Shown: in pieces, positions 25,837-36,734 of the stretch
How the letters are laid out: each line of letters opens with the position of its first letter
Position numbering within the stretch: the first letter of the stretch is position 1
From: G965276765 sp965276825
Lineage (GTDB): Bacteria > Actinomycetota > Acidimicrobiia > Acidimicrobiales > Palsa-688
Length of the DNA stretch: 64,000 bases
Direction: 5' to 3'
Assembly: GCA_965276825.1 (NCBI GenBank)
Contig: OZ255630.1
Location: 2,666,001-2,730,000 of the forward strand
Translations under genes and position numbers: made by a program
The notes under the pieces: generated by a model
Seen by the model: only the letters and a program-made list of their open reading frames with translations
Database searches by the model: none
What the model was told of the DNA's origin: nothing

Positions 25837-28800
25837 CAGGACGAGCCTCCTCTGCCGGCTCCTGGGCGGCTCTCGACGCGCACGGCGACGGGGCCGGTGG
25901 GGGCGCCGATCAGCTCGGTGGCGCTCCCGGCCGGCTGGTTGAGCGGCACCACGACGGTCCCGGGCGGGACCTTGGCGTCGGCGTGGGCGGCCAGGACCAG
26001 GCTGCCGGCGGCGGTGCTGACCCGCACCTCGGTGCCGGTGGCGATCCCCATGCGGTCGAGGTCATCGGGGTGCAGGGAGGCGCCCCAGGTCGGGTGGAGC
26101 CCAGCGAGGGAAGGGGCGTGGGCCACGCCGGTCCCCGCGTCCCAGAGCGTCCTGCGGGTGACGAGCAGCATGGCGTCGGGGTCGCCCCCACCGGTCCCCG
26201 GCGTCGGGGATGCTCCCGCGGGAGGGGCGCGCAGCATGGGCGGCTGCTCGGGCGCGGGCGGGGCGTCGTCGGTTGCGGCTTCCATGGCCTCCGTCGCTTC
26301 GGTGTCGGCCGGCTGGGGCCCGGCGCCGCTCACGGCGGTCGCTCCAGGTTCATCGGCTTCGCCGGGTTCGTCGGGTTCGGCGGGTTCCGAGTCGTCGAGC
26401 AGGGTCCCCGCACCGTGGGCCGAACCGTTGTTGGCCGAACCGTTGTTGGCCGAACCGTTGTTGGCCGAACCGTTGTCGGCTGAACCGTTGCGGGTCGCGG
26501 CTGCCGCGATGGCGCTGCGGGGCAGGGTGTGCATCTCGGCCGAGGCGATGCCGGGATCGGCCATCGGGTCGAGGGCACGCGGGCGCGGCGTGGCCGGGGG
26601 GTGCGCACCGAGCGGCACGACGACCCCGTCGCTGCCGAAGGCCGCGGTCAGGGTGGCGAGCTCGACGCCCTGGTGGAGCGGCGAGACCTCGCCGATCTCG
26701 GCCCAGATGTCCTCCAGGCTGGAGAATCCGAGGTCGACGCCCATGCGCCAGGCCAGCTCGGTGGCGATCATCCAGTCCGGCCAGGCGGTGCCCGGCGCCG
26801 TGACGATGGCCCCCAGATGGCTGATGCGCCCCTCGAGGTTGGTGAAAGTGCCGCGTCGCTCCCCGTAGGTGGCGGCGGGCAGGACCACGTCGGCGTGCCG
26901 GGACGAGTCGGTGAGGAAGGTGTCGACGGCGACCACGAGCCTGGCCCCCTGCACCCCCTTGAGGGCGCCGAGGGTGTCGGGGAAGTCGGTGACCGGGTCG
27001 GCCCCGAGCAGGACCAGCGCCCCGATCCGGCCGTGGGCCGCGGCGGCGAGGATCCCGGCGGTGTCGAGGCCGCGCTCGGCCGGCAGCTCGGTCGACCAGT
27101 GGTGCTCGTACCAGGCCCGGCCCTCGTCGAGGCTCACCCGTCCCGGCAGCACGCCGGGCGCCAGGCCGAGGTCGATGGCGCCGTGGACGTTGGCGCGGCG
27201 GAGCGCGGACAGGAAGGCCACGCCGGGGATGCCGGCGAGGGCGGCGGCCGCGCCGGCGACCTCCTCGGCCGATTCGGACAGGGAGCCTCGGCCGAGCACG
27301 ACCACCACGGAGGGACCGTCGCCGCCACCGAGGCTGGCCGCCCTGCGCAGGTGGGCCCTGACCGCCTCGATGTCCGCGGCGGCGATGCCGGCGGTGGCGG
27401 TGGCCGGCCCGTCGGCGAGCACGGCGGCGACCAGGTCGCCGACCTGGCCGGGCCGGTAACGCAGCGTGGCGGCGGCATAGGGCGACAGGCCGGTGGCGGT
27501 GGGCGCCAGCTCGACGATCTGCACCCCGTCCTCGCGCGCCGCGTGGCGCAGGCGGAGGTAGACGATGGGCAGCTCTTCTTTGACGTCGGGCCCGAGGGTG
27601 ATGACGAGCGGTGCGCTGGCCGCCTCGTCGATGGTCGCCCTGGGCAGGCCGAGGACGACGTCGGCGGGCAGGCCGTCGCCGATCTGGGCGTCGACGTGGT
27701 CGGTGCCGAGGGCGACGCGCGCCAGCTTGGCCCAGGCGTAGGCGTCCTCGTTGGGCAGTCGGGCGCCACCGATGACCGCGGTGGCGTCCCCCTTGGCCCC
27801 GGCCAGACCGTCGGCCGCGAAGGCCAGCGCCTCGGCCCAGGTGGTCTCGACCAGCTCGTCGCCCTTGCGGATCATCGGGACGGTGAGGCGGTCGCCGCTG
27901 TTGACCGCCTGGTAGTCGAAACGGCCCTTGTCGCACAGCCAGGCCCAGTTGACCGGGTCGTTGTCGACCCCGAGCTTGCGCACCAGCTCGTCGGTCGAGG
28001 ACTGCACCGCGGTGCGGCAGCCGACCGAGCACGACGTGCACGTCGACTCGACCTGGCCGAGGTCCCAGGGCCTGGCCCGGAAGCGGTACGGCGTGGCGGT
28101 CAGCGCGCCGACCGGGCAGATCTGCACGATGTTGCCGCTGAAGTAGGAGCTGAACGGGTTGTCGTCGGCGAAGACGGCCACCTCGGTCTTGTCGCCCCGC
28201 TCGTAGAAGTCGATCAGCGGGTCGCCGGCGACCTCGTCGGCGAAGCGGACGCAGCGTCCGCACTGGATGCAGCGCTCCCGGTCGAGGTTGACCAGCTCGG
28301 AGATCGGGATCGGCTTGTCCCAGTGCCGCTTCTCCTCGACGAAGCGCGACTCGCCAGGTCCGTAGGCGAGGGTCTGGTCCTGCAGGGGGCACTCGCCGCC
28401 CTTGTCGCACACCGGGCAGTCGAGTGGATGGTTGACGAGGAGGAACTCGAGGACACCGTCCTGCGCCTTCTTGGTCGCCGGCGAGGTGGTCGAGATCTTC
28501 ATGCCGTCCGAGACGGGGTTGTAGCAGGCCGGCATCAGGGTGGGACCGCGGGGGCCGTCGACCTCCACCAGGCACATGCGGCACATGCCGACCGGCTTCA
28601 TCCGTGGGTGGTAGCAGAAGCGCGGGATGTAGGTGCCGGCTTCGTCGGCCACGTCGATGATCAGCTGCCCCTTGCGGGCGGTCACGTCGCGGCCGTCGAT
28701 GGTGACGGTCACCGCCTCGGTGCCGACGTTGACCGGCGGCGGGGTGCCGACCGCGGTCTCGGTGAGCACCGGCTTGCGGGCCAGGCGGACCGGGACCGAG

Positions 28801-28881
28801 GCGGGAGCGGCGGTCGGGGTGGCGGCGGAGGGCGTGGCGGCCGCCGCGGGCGAGCCGACGCCGGCACGCGGCGGGGTGGGC

Positions 28882-28889
<8 letters not shown>
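25836..28889 (-). CDS. nuoG: NADH-quinone oxidoreductase subunit G (iron-sulfur, molybdopterin-fold)
   Basis: 1017 residues from a GTG overlapping the nuoF end. Cluster ligands are in order: a [2Fe-2S] set (CYHPRMKPVGMCRMC), the His-Cys site HPLDCPVCDKGGECPLQD, CIQCGRCVRFADE with ICPVGALT, and the distal CTSCSVGCRTAVQSS set. A molybdopterin-oxidoreductase-like domain without cofactor follows. The N-terminus has about 40 extra Ala/Pro-rich residues. Near residues 790-880 lies a low-complexity linker with five NGSAN-type repeats and acidic Pro/Glu stretches, after which a short C-terminal beta domain resumes. Confidence 0.95.
26418..26492. repeat. 15-bp tandem repeat (5 units) inside nuoG
   Basis: Five head-to-tail 15-base units based on GGCCGAACCGTTGTT, the last two with one to three changes, code a Asn-Gly-Ser-Ala-Asn linker. 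The period preserves the frame. Confidence 0.9.
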
Positions 28890-30218
<1,329 letters not shown>

Positions 30219-30219
<1 letters not shown>

Positions 30220-30929
30220 CAGTGCTCCGCCGGGCCCGACGGCCCGTCGAGGGCGGCGACGGCCGACGTGGTGGCGTGGTGCTCGAGGTCCGCCCCGTCG
30301 GCTGCGCTCCTCGCCGGGTTGGCGGGGGTGGTCGTCTCCGCGGTCGGCCGGGTGGGGCCGCCGGCGCCGTGGAGGGAGGCACCGGCCGCGACCAGTCCGA
30401 CGGTGCGGCGCACCCGAGAGAGGGTGCCGTGCGGGGGGACCTCGCCGTCGAGCTCGCCGGCGGCCAGGCGCTCGGCCAGCCGGTCGAAGCCCTCGGGGTC
30501 GACGTCGCCGAAGAAGCGCCAGTTGACCGTGAGGCACGGGGCGTTGCCGCAAAGGGCCAGGCACTCGGCGTCCTCGAGGGTGAAGAGGCCGTCGGTCGTG
30601 GTGCCGCCAGGGGCGACGCCGAGGCGCTCCTCGATGTGGTCGAGCAGCTCGTAGGCGCCCTGGAGCATGCAGGCGATGTTGGTGCACACGGCGACCAGGT
30701 ACCTGCCCACCGGCTCGACGTGGAACATGTCGTAGAAGGTGGCCGTGCCCCGCACCTCGGCGGGGGCCAGGCCGACGAGCTCGCCGGCGTGGGCCATCCC
30801 GTCCTCGGTCAGGTACCCGTCCTGCTCCTGGAGGAGGTGCAGGATCGGCATCAGAGCCGAACGGGCCTGCGGGTACAAGCCGATCAGGTCTCGTGCCCGG
30901 CGCTCGTTGTCGGGGGTCAGGCGCGCCAC
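30219..30929 (-). CDS. nuoE: NADH-quinone oxidoreductase subunit E ([2Fe-2S])
   Basis: 236 residues from a GTG at 30929 with AAGGA nine bases upstream; an in-frame TTG at 30968 is less likely. The N1a cluster ligands are C-x4-C in VCTNIACML and C-x3-C in CLALCGNAPC. The thioredoxin-like fold is followed by a low-complexity tail of roughly 70 residues (Thr/Ala/Pro-rich) absent from typical NuoE of about 160-180 residues. It pairs with NuoF in the NADH-oxidising module. Confidence 0.95.
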
Positions 30930-31014
30930 GTCGGCCGATCCTTGCCCAACGTGCGCGCTGCGGTCCAACCGACGCTCACCGACCGGGGGGACCCGCGCCG
31001 GTGTCCTGCGCGCC

Positions 31015-32679
31015 TCACCGGTCGACGTCGCCGAGGATCGGGTCGGTCGTCGAGACGATGGCGATGGCGTCGGGGATGAGGGCCCCGTGCATCATGCGCG
31101 GCATGGCCTGGAGGTTGGCGAAGCTGGCGGCGCGCATGTGGATCCGGTACGGCCGGCTGGTCCCGTCGGACACGATGTAGCAGCCGCTCTCGCCCCTCGG
31201 GCTCTCGACCGGCACGTAGGCCTCCCCCGGTGGCACCCGGAATCCGTCGGTGTAGAGCTTGAAGTGGTGGATCAGCGCCTCCATCGACTCGTCGATCCGG
31301 CTCCGCGGCGGCGGGGTGACCTTCTTGTCCTGGACGCGGTAGTCGCCGGCGGGCATGCGCTCGCAGATCTGCTGGCAGATGCGCACCGACTCGCGGATCT
31401 CGTTGAAGCGGATGGCGTAGCGGTCCCAGCAGTCGCCGACCTCGCCGACGATGACGTCGAAGTCGACCTGGTCGTAGGCCAGGTAGGGCTGGTCGCGGCG
31501 CAGGTCCCTCGGCACGCCGGTCGAGCGGAGCAGCGGACCGGTGATCCCCAGGCTGATGGCCTCGTCGGCGGTGAGGGGCCCGACGCCCTGGAGGCGGCCC
31601 TGGAGGATCGGCTGGCCGGTGAGCAGGTTGTCGTACTCGTCCATGCGCCTGGGGATGGACTCGCACAGCGCGGCGACGTCGTCGCGCCACCCGTCGGGCA
31701 GGTCGGCGGCCACCCCACCTGGCCGGAAGTAGTTGTGGTTCATCCGCAGGCCGGTGACCTTCTCGAAGAACTGCAGCAGCACCTCGCGCTCGCGCCACCC
31801 GTAGACGAGCATGTTGATGGCGCCGATGTCCGAGCCGTTGGTGGCCAGCCACAGCATGTGGGAGCTGATCCGGTTGAGCTCGCACATGAGCATGCGGATC
31901 CAGATCGCCCGCTCGGGGACCTCGACGCCGAGCAGCTTCTCCGTCGAGAGGCAGAAGCCCAGCTCGTTGAAGAACGGCGAGATGTAGTCCATCCGGGTGA
32001 CGTTGGTGCCCCCCTGGTGGTACATCAGCTCCTCGCCCGTCTTCTCCATGCCGGTGTGGAGGTAGCCGATCACCGGCTTGGAGCGCAGGATGGTCTCGCC
32101 GTCGAGCTCGACCATGACCCGGAGCACGCCGTGGGTGGACGGGTGCGAGGGCCCGAGGTTGAGGATCATCGTCTCGTCGTCGGGCACGTCGATGTCGATG
32201 TCGTCGATGTCGATGCCGACGCCCTCGGAGAGGCGCAGCACGCCGCCGAGCTCCCGCCGCAGCTCGGGAGCCCCGGTCGAGCGGCGTGACACCAGCTCCT
32301 GGGCGCCCTCGGAGGTCTTGTCCTCGAGCATCTCGGTCAGGTCCCGCCCGCCGGGGGTGGTGCGTCCGAGGACCTTGTCGATGATGGAGCGCCTGCGGCT
32401 CTCGGTTGGGGGGACGCTCCCGTCGGGGTTCCTGGCCACGGGCACGGTGTGGCCGACGCCGTCGGGCTCCTCCGCGGTCCGGCGGGCGTGGCGGCCGGCC
32501 ACGCCGAGGGCGGTGGCCGCCTGGCTGTCCGCCGTGCTGGCGTGGCCGCCGGCACGGTCGTCAGGACTGGCACGGTGGTCAGGGCTGGCAGGGTGGTCAG
32601 GGCCGGCAGGGTGCTCGGGGGTAGCCGGATGGTCGGGCGGGTCGGAGGCGCCGGGGAGAGCTTCGCTCGTGGTGCTCAT
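31015..32679 (-). CDS. nuoD: NADH-quinone oxidoreductase subunit D
   Basis: 554 residues. The core starts about residue 165 (LNLGPSHPSTHGVLRVMVEL), the quinone-site His-containing loop. Further signatures are GYLHTGMEKTGEELMYHQG, MLMCELNRISSHMLWLA and the end SFANLQAMPRMMHG...STTDPILGDVDR. The first 150 or so residues are extra: a His/Asp/Pro/Ala repeat segment (GPDHPASPDHRAS) and a charged linker. The ATG at 32679 has GGAAG upstream at good spacing, so the extension is probably real. Confidence 0.93.
   Translation of the reverse strand: MSTTSEALPGASDPPDHPATPEHPAGPDHPASPDHRASPDDRAGGHASTADSQAATALGVAGRHARRTAEEPDGVGHTVPVARNPDGSVPPTESRRRSIIDKVLGRTTPGGRDLTEMLEDKTSEGAQELVSRRSTGAPELRRELGGVLRLSEGVGIDIDDIDIDVPDDETMILNLGPSHPSTHGVLRVMVELDGETILRSKPVIGYLHTGMEKTGEELMYHQGGTNVTRMDYISPFFNELGFCLSTEKLLGVEVPERAIWIRMLMCELNRISSHMLWLATNGSDIGAINMLVYGWREREVLLQFFEKVTGLRMNHNYFRPGGVAADLPDGWRDDVAALCESIPRRMDEYDNLLTGQPILQGRLQGVGPLTADEAISLGITGPLLRSTGVPRDLRRDQPYLAYDQVDFDVIVGEVGDCWDRYAIRFNEIRESVRICQQICERMPAGDYRVQDKKVTPPPRSRIDESMEALIHHFKLYTDGFRVPPGEAYVPVESPRGESGCYIVSDGTSRPYRIHMRAASFANLQAMPRMMHGALIPDAIAIVSTTDPILGDVDR
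32556..32640. repeat. 18-bp degenerate tandem repeat in the nuoD 5' region
   Basis: Imperfect units of about 18 bases (roughly GGTCAGGGCTGGCAGGGT on the plus strand) code six-residue units such as PDHPAS and PDHRAS in the NuoD N-terminal extension. The number of units is four to five, with decay at both ends. Confidence 0.7.
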
Positions 32680-32743
32680 GGGGTGACTTCCGTTCGGAGG
32701 TGGGGGGCCGACGGTCGCGCCGGGCGGGTCGGTGGGGAGGCGC

Positions 32744-33490
32744 TCAGCCTGCGCCCGGTGCTTCCTTGAACTGCACAGCCACGTGACCGGTGGCGTAGTC
32801 CTTGCGGAGGGGGTGGCCCTCCCAGTCCTCGGGCATGAGGATCCTGGTCGGGTCGGGGTGGCCGTCGAAGCGGATGCCGTACATGTCGTACACCTCGCGC
32901 TCGTGGGCCTCGGTGCCCGGCCAGATGTCGAACAGGGTCGGCACCGACGGGTCCGACTCGGGCACCTGGCAACGGACACGGATCCTGCGGTTGTGGGCGA
33001 TCGAGACCAGCTCGACCACCACCTCGAAGCGCTCGGGGGCGACGCCGGCGGGAAGGTCACGGCCCGGGTGGGTCAGGTAGTCGACCCCGAGGACGCCGAC
33101 GGGCATGTCGAAGCCGTCGGCCCTCAGCCCCTCCATGAGCGGCAGGTACCGCTCCCGGTCGCTCAGCACGACGGTGGCGCCCAGGCTGTCGACCACCGGG
33201 CAGCCGTAGAGCTCGTCGACGTCGTCGGAGGGTCCGGGCGACTCGGCATCGCCGGAGGCCCCGGGCGACTCGGTGCCGTCGGACGACCCCGCGTCGCCGG
33301 CGGCGCCACCCTCGGCGCGCTGGGAGGGCGAGGCCTCGGGCGTGCCGGCCGCGGTCGGGGTGGGGGGACCGCCGTCCTGCGCGCCCTGGGGCTGCGCCTG
33401 GTCGGGCCTGGTGGGGTCGGGGGTGCCACCGTTGGCCTTGGTGGCATCGGCGCTCTCGCCGACGGGGTCGGGCCGGTCGCTCCCGCTCAC
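32744..33490 (-). CDS. nuoC: NADH-quinone oxidoreductase subunit C
   Basis: 248 residues from a GTG overlapping the nuoB stop (GTGA). The conserved half is C-terminal: LVSIAHNRRIRVRCQVPESDP, PTLFDIWPGTEAHEREVYDMYGI (split here as span about 175-200) and the NuoC signature GHPDPTRILMPEDWEGHPLRKDY. The first 90 residues are a Pro/Gly/Ala/Asp low-complexity extension not found in most NuoC proteins. It joins NuoB and NuoD in the connecting module of the peripheral arm. Confidence 0.94.
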   Translation of the reverse strand: MSGSDRPDPVGESADATKANGGTPDPTRPDQAQPQGAQDGGPPTPTAAGTPEASPSQRAEGGAAGDAGSSDGTESPGASGDAESPGPSDDVDELYGCPVVDSLGATVVLSDRERYLPLMEGLRADGFDMPVGVLGVDYLTHPGRDLPAGVAPERFEVVVELVSIAHNRRIRVRCQVPESDPSVPTLFDIWPGTEAHEREVYDMYGIRFDGHPDPTRILMPEDWEGHPLRKDYATGHVAVQFKEAPGAG

Positions 33491-34044
33491 AGGCTGGCGG
33501 AGCTGCGGCCGGCGATGCTCAGGCGCTGCGGCGTGGGCGGCAGCTCCAGGTGGATGCCGGCGCCCTCCCCGGCGCGCCGGGTGATCTCGCCCAGGCGGAT
33601 CTTCTGGTGGAGGGTGAGGATCGAGTGGATGAGCGTCTCGGGGCCGGGAGGGCACCCGGGGGCGTAGACGTCGACCGGCACGATCTGGTCGACGCCCTGG
33701 ACGATCGCGTAGTTGTTGAACATCCCACCCGTGCTGGCGCACACCCCCATGGAGATGACCCACTTGGGCTCCATCATCTGGTCGTAGACCTGGCGCAGCA
33801 CTGGAGCCATCTTCTGGCTCACCCGCCCGGCGACGATCATCACGTCGGCCTGACGCGGCGAGGCGCGGAAGACCTCCATGCCGAAGCGGGCCAGGTCGTA
33901 GTTGGCTGCGCCGGCCGCCATCATCTCGATGGCGCAGCAGGCCAGGCCGAAGTTGGCCGCCCACGAGCTCGACGCCCTGGCCCACTTGACCATGCCTTCG
34001 AGCGTGCCGGTCAGGAAATTGTGCTGGAGGCTCTCGAGTCCCAT
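33487..34044 (-). CDS. nuoB: NADH-quinone oxidoreductase subunit B (cluster N2)
   Basis: 185 residues. The N2 ligands are present: adjacent cysteines in FGLACCAIEMMA, Cys in SMGVCASTGGMFNNYA and Cys in VYAPGCPPGPETLI. Cluster N2 hands electrons to menaquinone at the NuoB-NuoD interface. The ribosome site is weak. The gene follows nuoA after 69 bases with no visible terminator, and overlaps nuoC. Confidence 0.96.
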   Translation of the reverse strand: MGLESLQHNFLTGTLEGMVKWARASSSWAANFGLACCAIEMMAAGAANYDLARFGMEVFRASPRQADVMIVAGRVSQKMAPVLRQVYDQMMEPKWVISMGVCASTGGMFNNYAIVQGVDQIVPVDVYAPGCPPGPETLIHSILTLHQKIRLGEITRRAGEGAGIHLELPPTPQRLSIAGRSSASL

Positions 34045-34113
34045 GTGCTCAGTCCGATCCCATCAGGTTGAGCCGTGCGGCCCAGCCGAGTGCTGCGCTG
34101 GTCGCCGTCGCGC

Positions 34114-34701
34114 TCACCCGGAGCCCGTCTGGTCGCCGACGGCGACCGGGACCGGCCGCGTGCCCGGCTCGGCCTCCTCGCCGATCAGCTCGCCGGGCTG
34201 CGCCTCGGCGCCACCGTCGCCCGACTCGTCGGCCGGGCGCAGCGCAGGCCCGTCGATGGCCACCTGCTGGGGCCGCGGCACCCGCCGCACCGTCGAGGTG
34301 GTGGTCCTGGTGAGGTCGGTGGAGGGCTTGTTGCGCAGTCCCTGGAGGGGGCCCCAGTCGAGGGCACCGTTGGAGACCAGGTAGGCGAAGGAGATGAACA
34401 CGATCACGGCGAAGGTGCCCATCTCGGCCAGACCGAACTTGGAGAGCTGGTGGTACTCGACGGCCCACGGATAGAGGAAGACGACCTCGATGTCGAAGAT
34501 GATGAAGATCATCGCCACCAGGTAGAAGCGGACAGGGAAGCGGGCCGCAGGCGACCGGCGGGGCACGATGCCGGACTCGTACGGGCCCTCCTTGGCGGCG
34601 GTGGGCCGCTTGGGTCCGAGCACGGCCGAGGCCAGGAACGAGCCGGCGGCGAAGGCCACGCCGATGGCGAGCATCAGCACGATCGGGAGGTACTGCTCCA
34701 T
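34114..34701 (-). CDS. nuoA: NADH-quinone oxidoreductase subunit A
   Basis: 195 residues, first gene of the complex I operon. Three membrane helices are visible, with the conserved PYESGIVPRRSP loop and FDIEVVFLYPWAVEY whose acidic residues line the quinone cavity. The ATG at 34701 lies nine bases after GGTGAGG; a GTG at 34716 is an alternative. About 60 polar residues follow the third helix, longer than usual. The promoter must lie between here and about 34880, and I saw no Rex-type dyad (TTGTGAA...TTCACAA) there. Confidence 0.95.
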   Translation of the reverse strand: MEQYLPIVLMLAIGVAFAAGSFLASAVLGPKRPTAAKEGPYESGIVPRRSPAARFPVRFYLVAMIFIIFDIEVVFLYPWAVEYHQLSKFGLAEMGTFAVIVFISFAYLVSNGALDWGPLQGLRNKPSTDLTRTTTSTVRRVPRPQQVAIDGPALRPADESGDGGAEAQPGELIGEEAEPGTRPVPVAVGDQTGSG

Positions 34702-34883
34702 CGACTCGGTCCTCACCTGTCTTCGGTCGGGTGTGCGTGCGAGAGGTTTCTACGTCCCGACGGGGCGTCTGCGCCAACGGGCGCACCGGGTCGGGACTAC
34801 TCGACTCAGAGGCTACCCACGAGCGGGGCCGAGGACCGAACCGGGCCGGCGCTCAGGGGGCAGCGGTGCGGCCGCCGACGCGC

Positions 34884-35447
34884 TCAGAGGGAGGTCGGGC
34901 TCCCGGGCCGGCCGCCGTCCCCCAGGCCGCCCGACCAACGATCGCCCTGCTGGCCGGGGCCGAACGACCGGCGTCCCCGGGCGCTCCCGCAACGCCGGCC
35001 GCCTCGGCCGAAGGTGAGAAACGCCCACGGCACGACGAACCAGAGCCACCAGGGGTAGCCGTAGCCGTTGTTGGCCCAGGCGAAGATCGAGACGACGGCC
35101 ACCAGCAGCAGGAGCCGGTGGCGCCCAGCCATGCCCAACCAGCCGGCGCCCGCCGGGCGGCTCGGCCCCGCTGCGTTGACCGGCTGGGCGGTCCAGGAGC
35201 CGGGCATCGCCGAGGTCCGGATCGGCGGCAGGTCGGCCAGCAGCACGCTCAGGTCGTCGCCGATCCTGGCCTGGTAGGCCAGGCCGGAGCGCTCCTCGAA
35301 CTCGCCCAGGTCGATCCTTCCCGCACCCAGGTGCTGGCGGAGCAGGTCGACGGCCTGGGTCCGCTCGGCGTCGCCGACCCGCAGCGAACCGGACGCCCGA
35401 CCCGGCGACTCGTCGCCCCCGCTCGTGTCCCAGTTGTGCTGTGCCAT
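34884..35447 (-). CDS. DUF1707 protein with C-terminal membrane hairpin
   Basis: 187 residues. The N-terminal region SLRVGDAERTQAVDLLRQHLG...GRIDLGEFEERSGLAYQA is a DUF1707 domain, a short helical module common in Actinobacteria. A Pro-rich linker and two hydrophobic stretches follow (LLLLVAVVSIFAWA and WWLWFVVPWAFLTF). The end is Gly/Arg-rich. Function is unknown. GGAGG lies five bases before the ATG, and this initiation region is duplicated just upstream. It is read in the same direction as nuoA, with its stop about 180 bases before it. Confidence 0.78.
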   Translation of the reverse strand: MAQHNWDTSGGDESPGRASGSLRVGDAERTQAVDLLRQHLGAGRIDLGEFEERSGLAYQARIGDDLSVLLADLPPIRTSAMPGSWTAQPVNAAGPSRPAGAGWLGMAGRHRLLLLVAVVSIFAWANNGYGYPWWLWFVVPWAFLTFGRGGRRCGSARGRRSFGPGQQGDRWSGGLGDGGRPGSPTSL

Positions 35448-35474
35448 CTCGACCTCCGTGCCATCTCGACCTCT
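35441..35474. repeat. 17-bp direct duplication of the translation start region
   Basis: 35441-35457 and 35458-35474 match at 16 of 17 bases. Each copy, read on the minus strand, holds a GAGGTCGAG ribosome site followed by ATGGCAC. The upstream ATG is in another frame from the DUF1707 gene. Confidence 0.85.
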
Positions 35475-35633
35475 GTCGCACCATCGTCGAACCGAGGCTA
35501 TGCCCACGTCGACCCGGACGGAAGTGCCGCCGCTCCCGAGCCCCGCCATGACAGCTGTCGTGGACGGCGACAGCCCAGCCGGCCAGAGGCGATCCGCTGG
35601 CGGGGCGAGCCCCCGCGGCGTTGACTGGCAGCC

Positions 35634-36734
35634 ATGTCGACGAGGCCGTTCCCCACCTCCTGGACGGTGCCTCCCCGGGTCGAGCCGGGCGACCGGGTGG
35701 CGGTCCTCTCGCCGTCGTGGGCCGGTCCCGCCTTCTTCCCCCGGGTCTTCGACCTCGGCCTGGAGCGGCTGCGCACCGAGCTCGGCCTGGTCCCCGTCGA
35801 GTTCCCGACCACCCGTCGATCCGGTGCCTCCCCGGGCGAGCGGGCGGCCGACGTCAACGAGGCGTTCGCCGACCCCTCGATCCGGGCGGTGCTCACGAGC
35901 ATCGGCGGTGTCGACGGCATCAAGGTGCTCCCCCACCTCGAGGCCGACGTGATCGCCGCCCACCCCAAACTGTTGGTCGGCTACAGCGACAACACCAACC
36001 TGCTGCTCTACCTGTGGAACCTCGGCATCGTCGGCTACCACGGGCCCTCCGTCATGGCCCAGCTGGCGCGCGCCGGGCGACCGCACCCCACCACGGTGTC
36101 GTCGCTGCGCACGGCGCTGTTCGCCGGCGGGACCCTGGAGGTCGCGGAGCTCGGCGAGTCCACCGACGAGGACGGCGACTGGGCCGCCATCTCCTCCGCC
36201 ACGCCCGCTGCGCTGACTTTGCTGCCCGAGCCCGCGCTCCGCCCTGCGGCCCCGTGGAGCTGGCACGGCCCGACGGTCCGCGTGACCGGCCCGGCGTGGG
36301 GAGGGTGCCTCGAGATCATCGACCTGCAGCTGCGCGTCGACCGGTGGCTGGCCGAGCCCGCGGCCTACGACGGCGCCGTGCTGGTGCTCGAGACGTCGGA
36401 GCAACAGCCGCCCTCCTCGGCCGTCGAGTCCCTGTTGACGGCCATGGGCGAGCGCGGGATGCTCCAGCGCTTCGCCGCCGTGCTGCTCGGGCGGCCCAAG
36501 TCCACCTCCGCCGACCGGCCACGACCCCTCCAGGAGCGGGCGGCCTACGCGGTCGAGCAGATCGCCGCCGTCGTGTCGACCGTCGCCGAGTACCTCCCGG
36601 GCGACGGCGACAACCCCGGCATCCCGATCGTCGCCAACCTCGACATCGGCCACACCGACCCCCAGCTGGTCGTCCCCATGGGCGGCGCCGTCACCGTCGA
36701 CTTGGTCGAGGGGCGCATCTCCTTCGAGCTCTGA
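35634..36734 (+). CDS. Peptidase family S66 (LD-carboxypeptidase/MccF-like)
   Basis: 366 residues. It begins with the typical PPRVEPGDRVAVLSPSWAG strand. The catalytic Ser is in LLVGYSDNTNLL, the Glu in LVLETSEQQPPS and the His in NLDIGHTDPQ, the S66 Ser-Glu-His triad. Family members cleave LD-peptide bonds in recycled cell-wall peptides or inactivate microcin C-like nucleotides. The alternative depends on substrate-loop residues I cannot assign. Cytoplasmic, as there is no signal peptide. It is divergent from the DUF1707 gene. Confidence 0.85.
   Translation: MSTRPFPTSWTVPPRVEPGDRVAVLSPSWAGPAFFPRVFDLGLERLRTELGLVPVEFPTTRRSGASPGERAADVNEAFADPSIRAVLTSIGGVDGIKVLPHLEADVIAAHPKLLVGYSDNTNLLLYLWNLGIVGYHGPSVMAQLARAGRPHPTTVSSLRTALFAGGTLEVAELGESTDEDGDWAAISSATPAALTLLPEPALRPAAPWSWHGPTVRVTGPAWGGCLEIIDLQLRVDRWLAEPAAYDGAVLVLETSEQQPPSSAVESLLTAMGERGMLQRFAAVLLGRPKSTSADRPRPLQERAAYAVEQIAAVVSTVAEYLPGDGDNPGIPIVANLDIGHTDPQLVVPMGGAVTVDLVEGRISFEL

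Noticed and set aside
26418..26492. CRISPR or phase-variation tract in nuoG
   Set aside because: The 15-bp units keep the frame and code a flexible linker, so changes in number would not switch the gene off.
34702..34883. Rex operator before nuoA
   Set aside because: No TTGTGAA-type dyad was found in the region despite Rex being encoded nearby.
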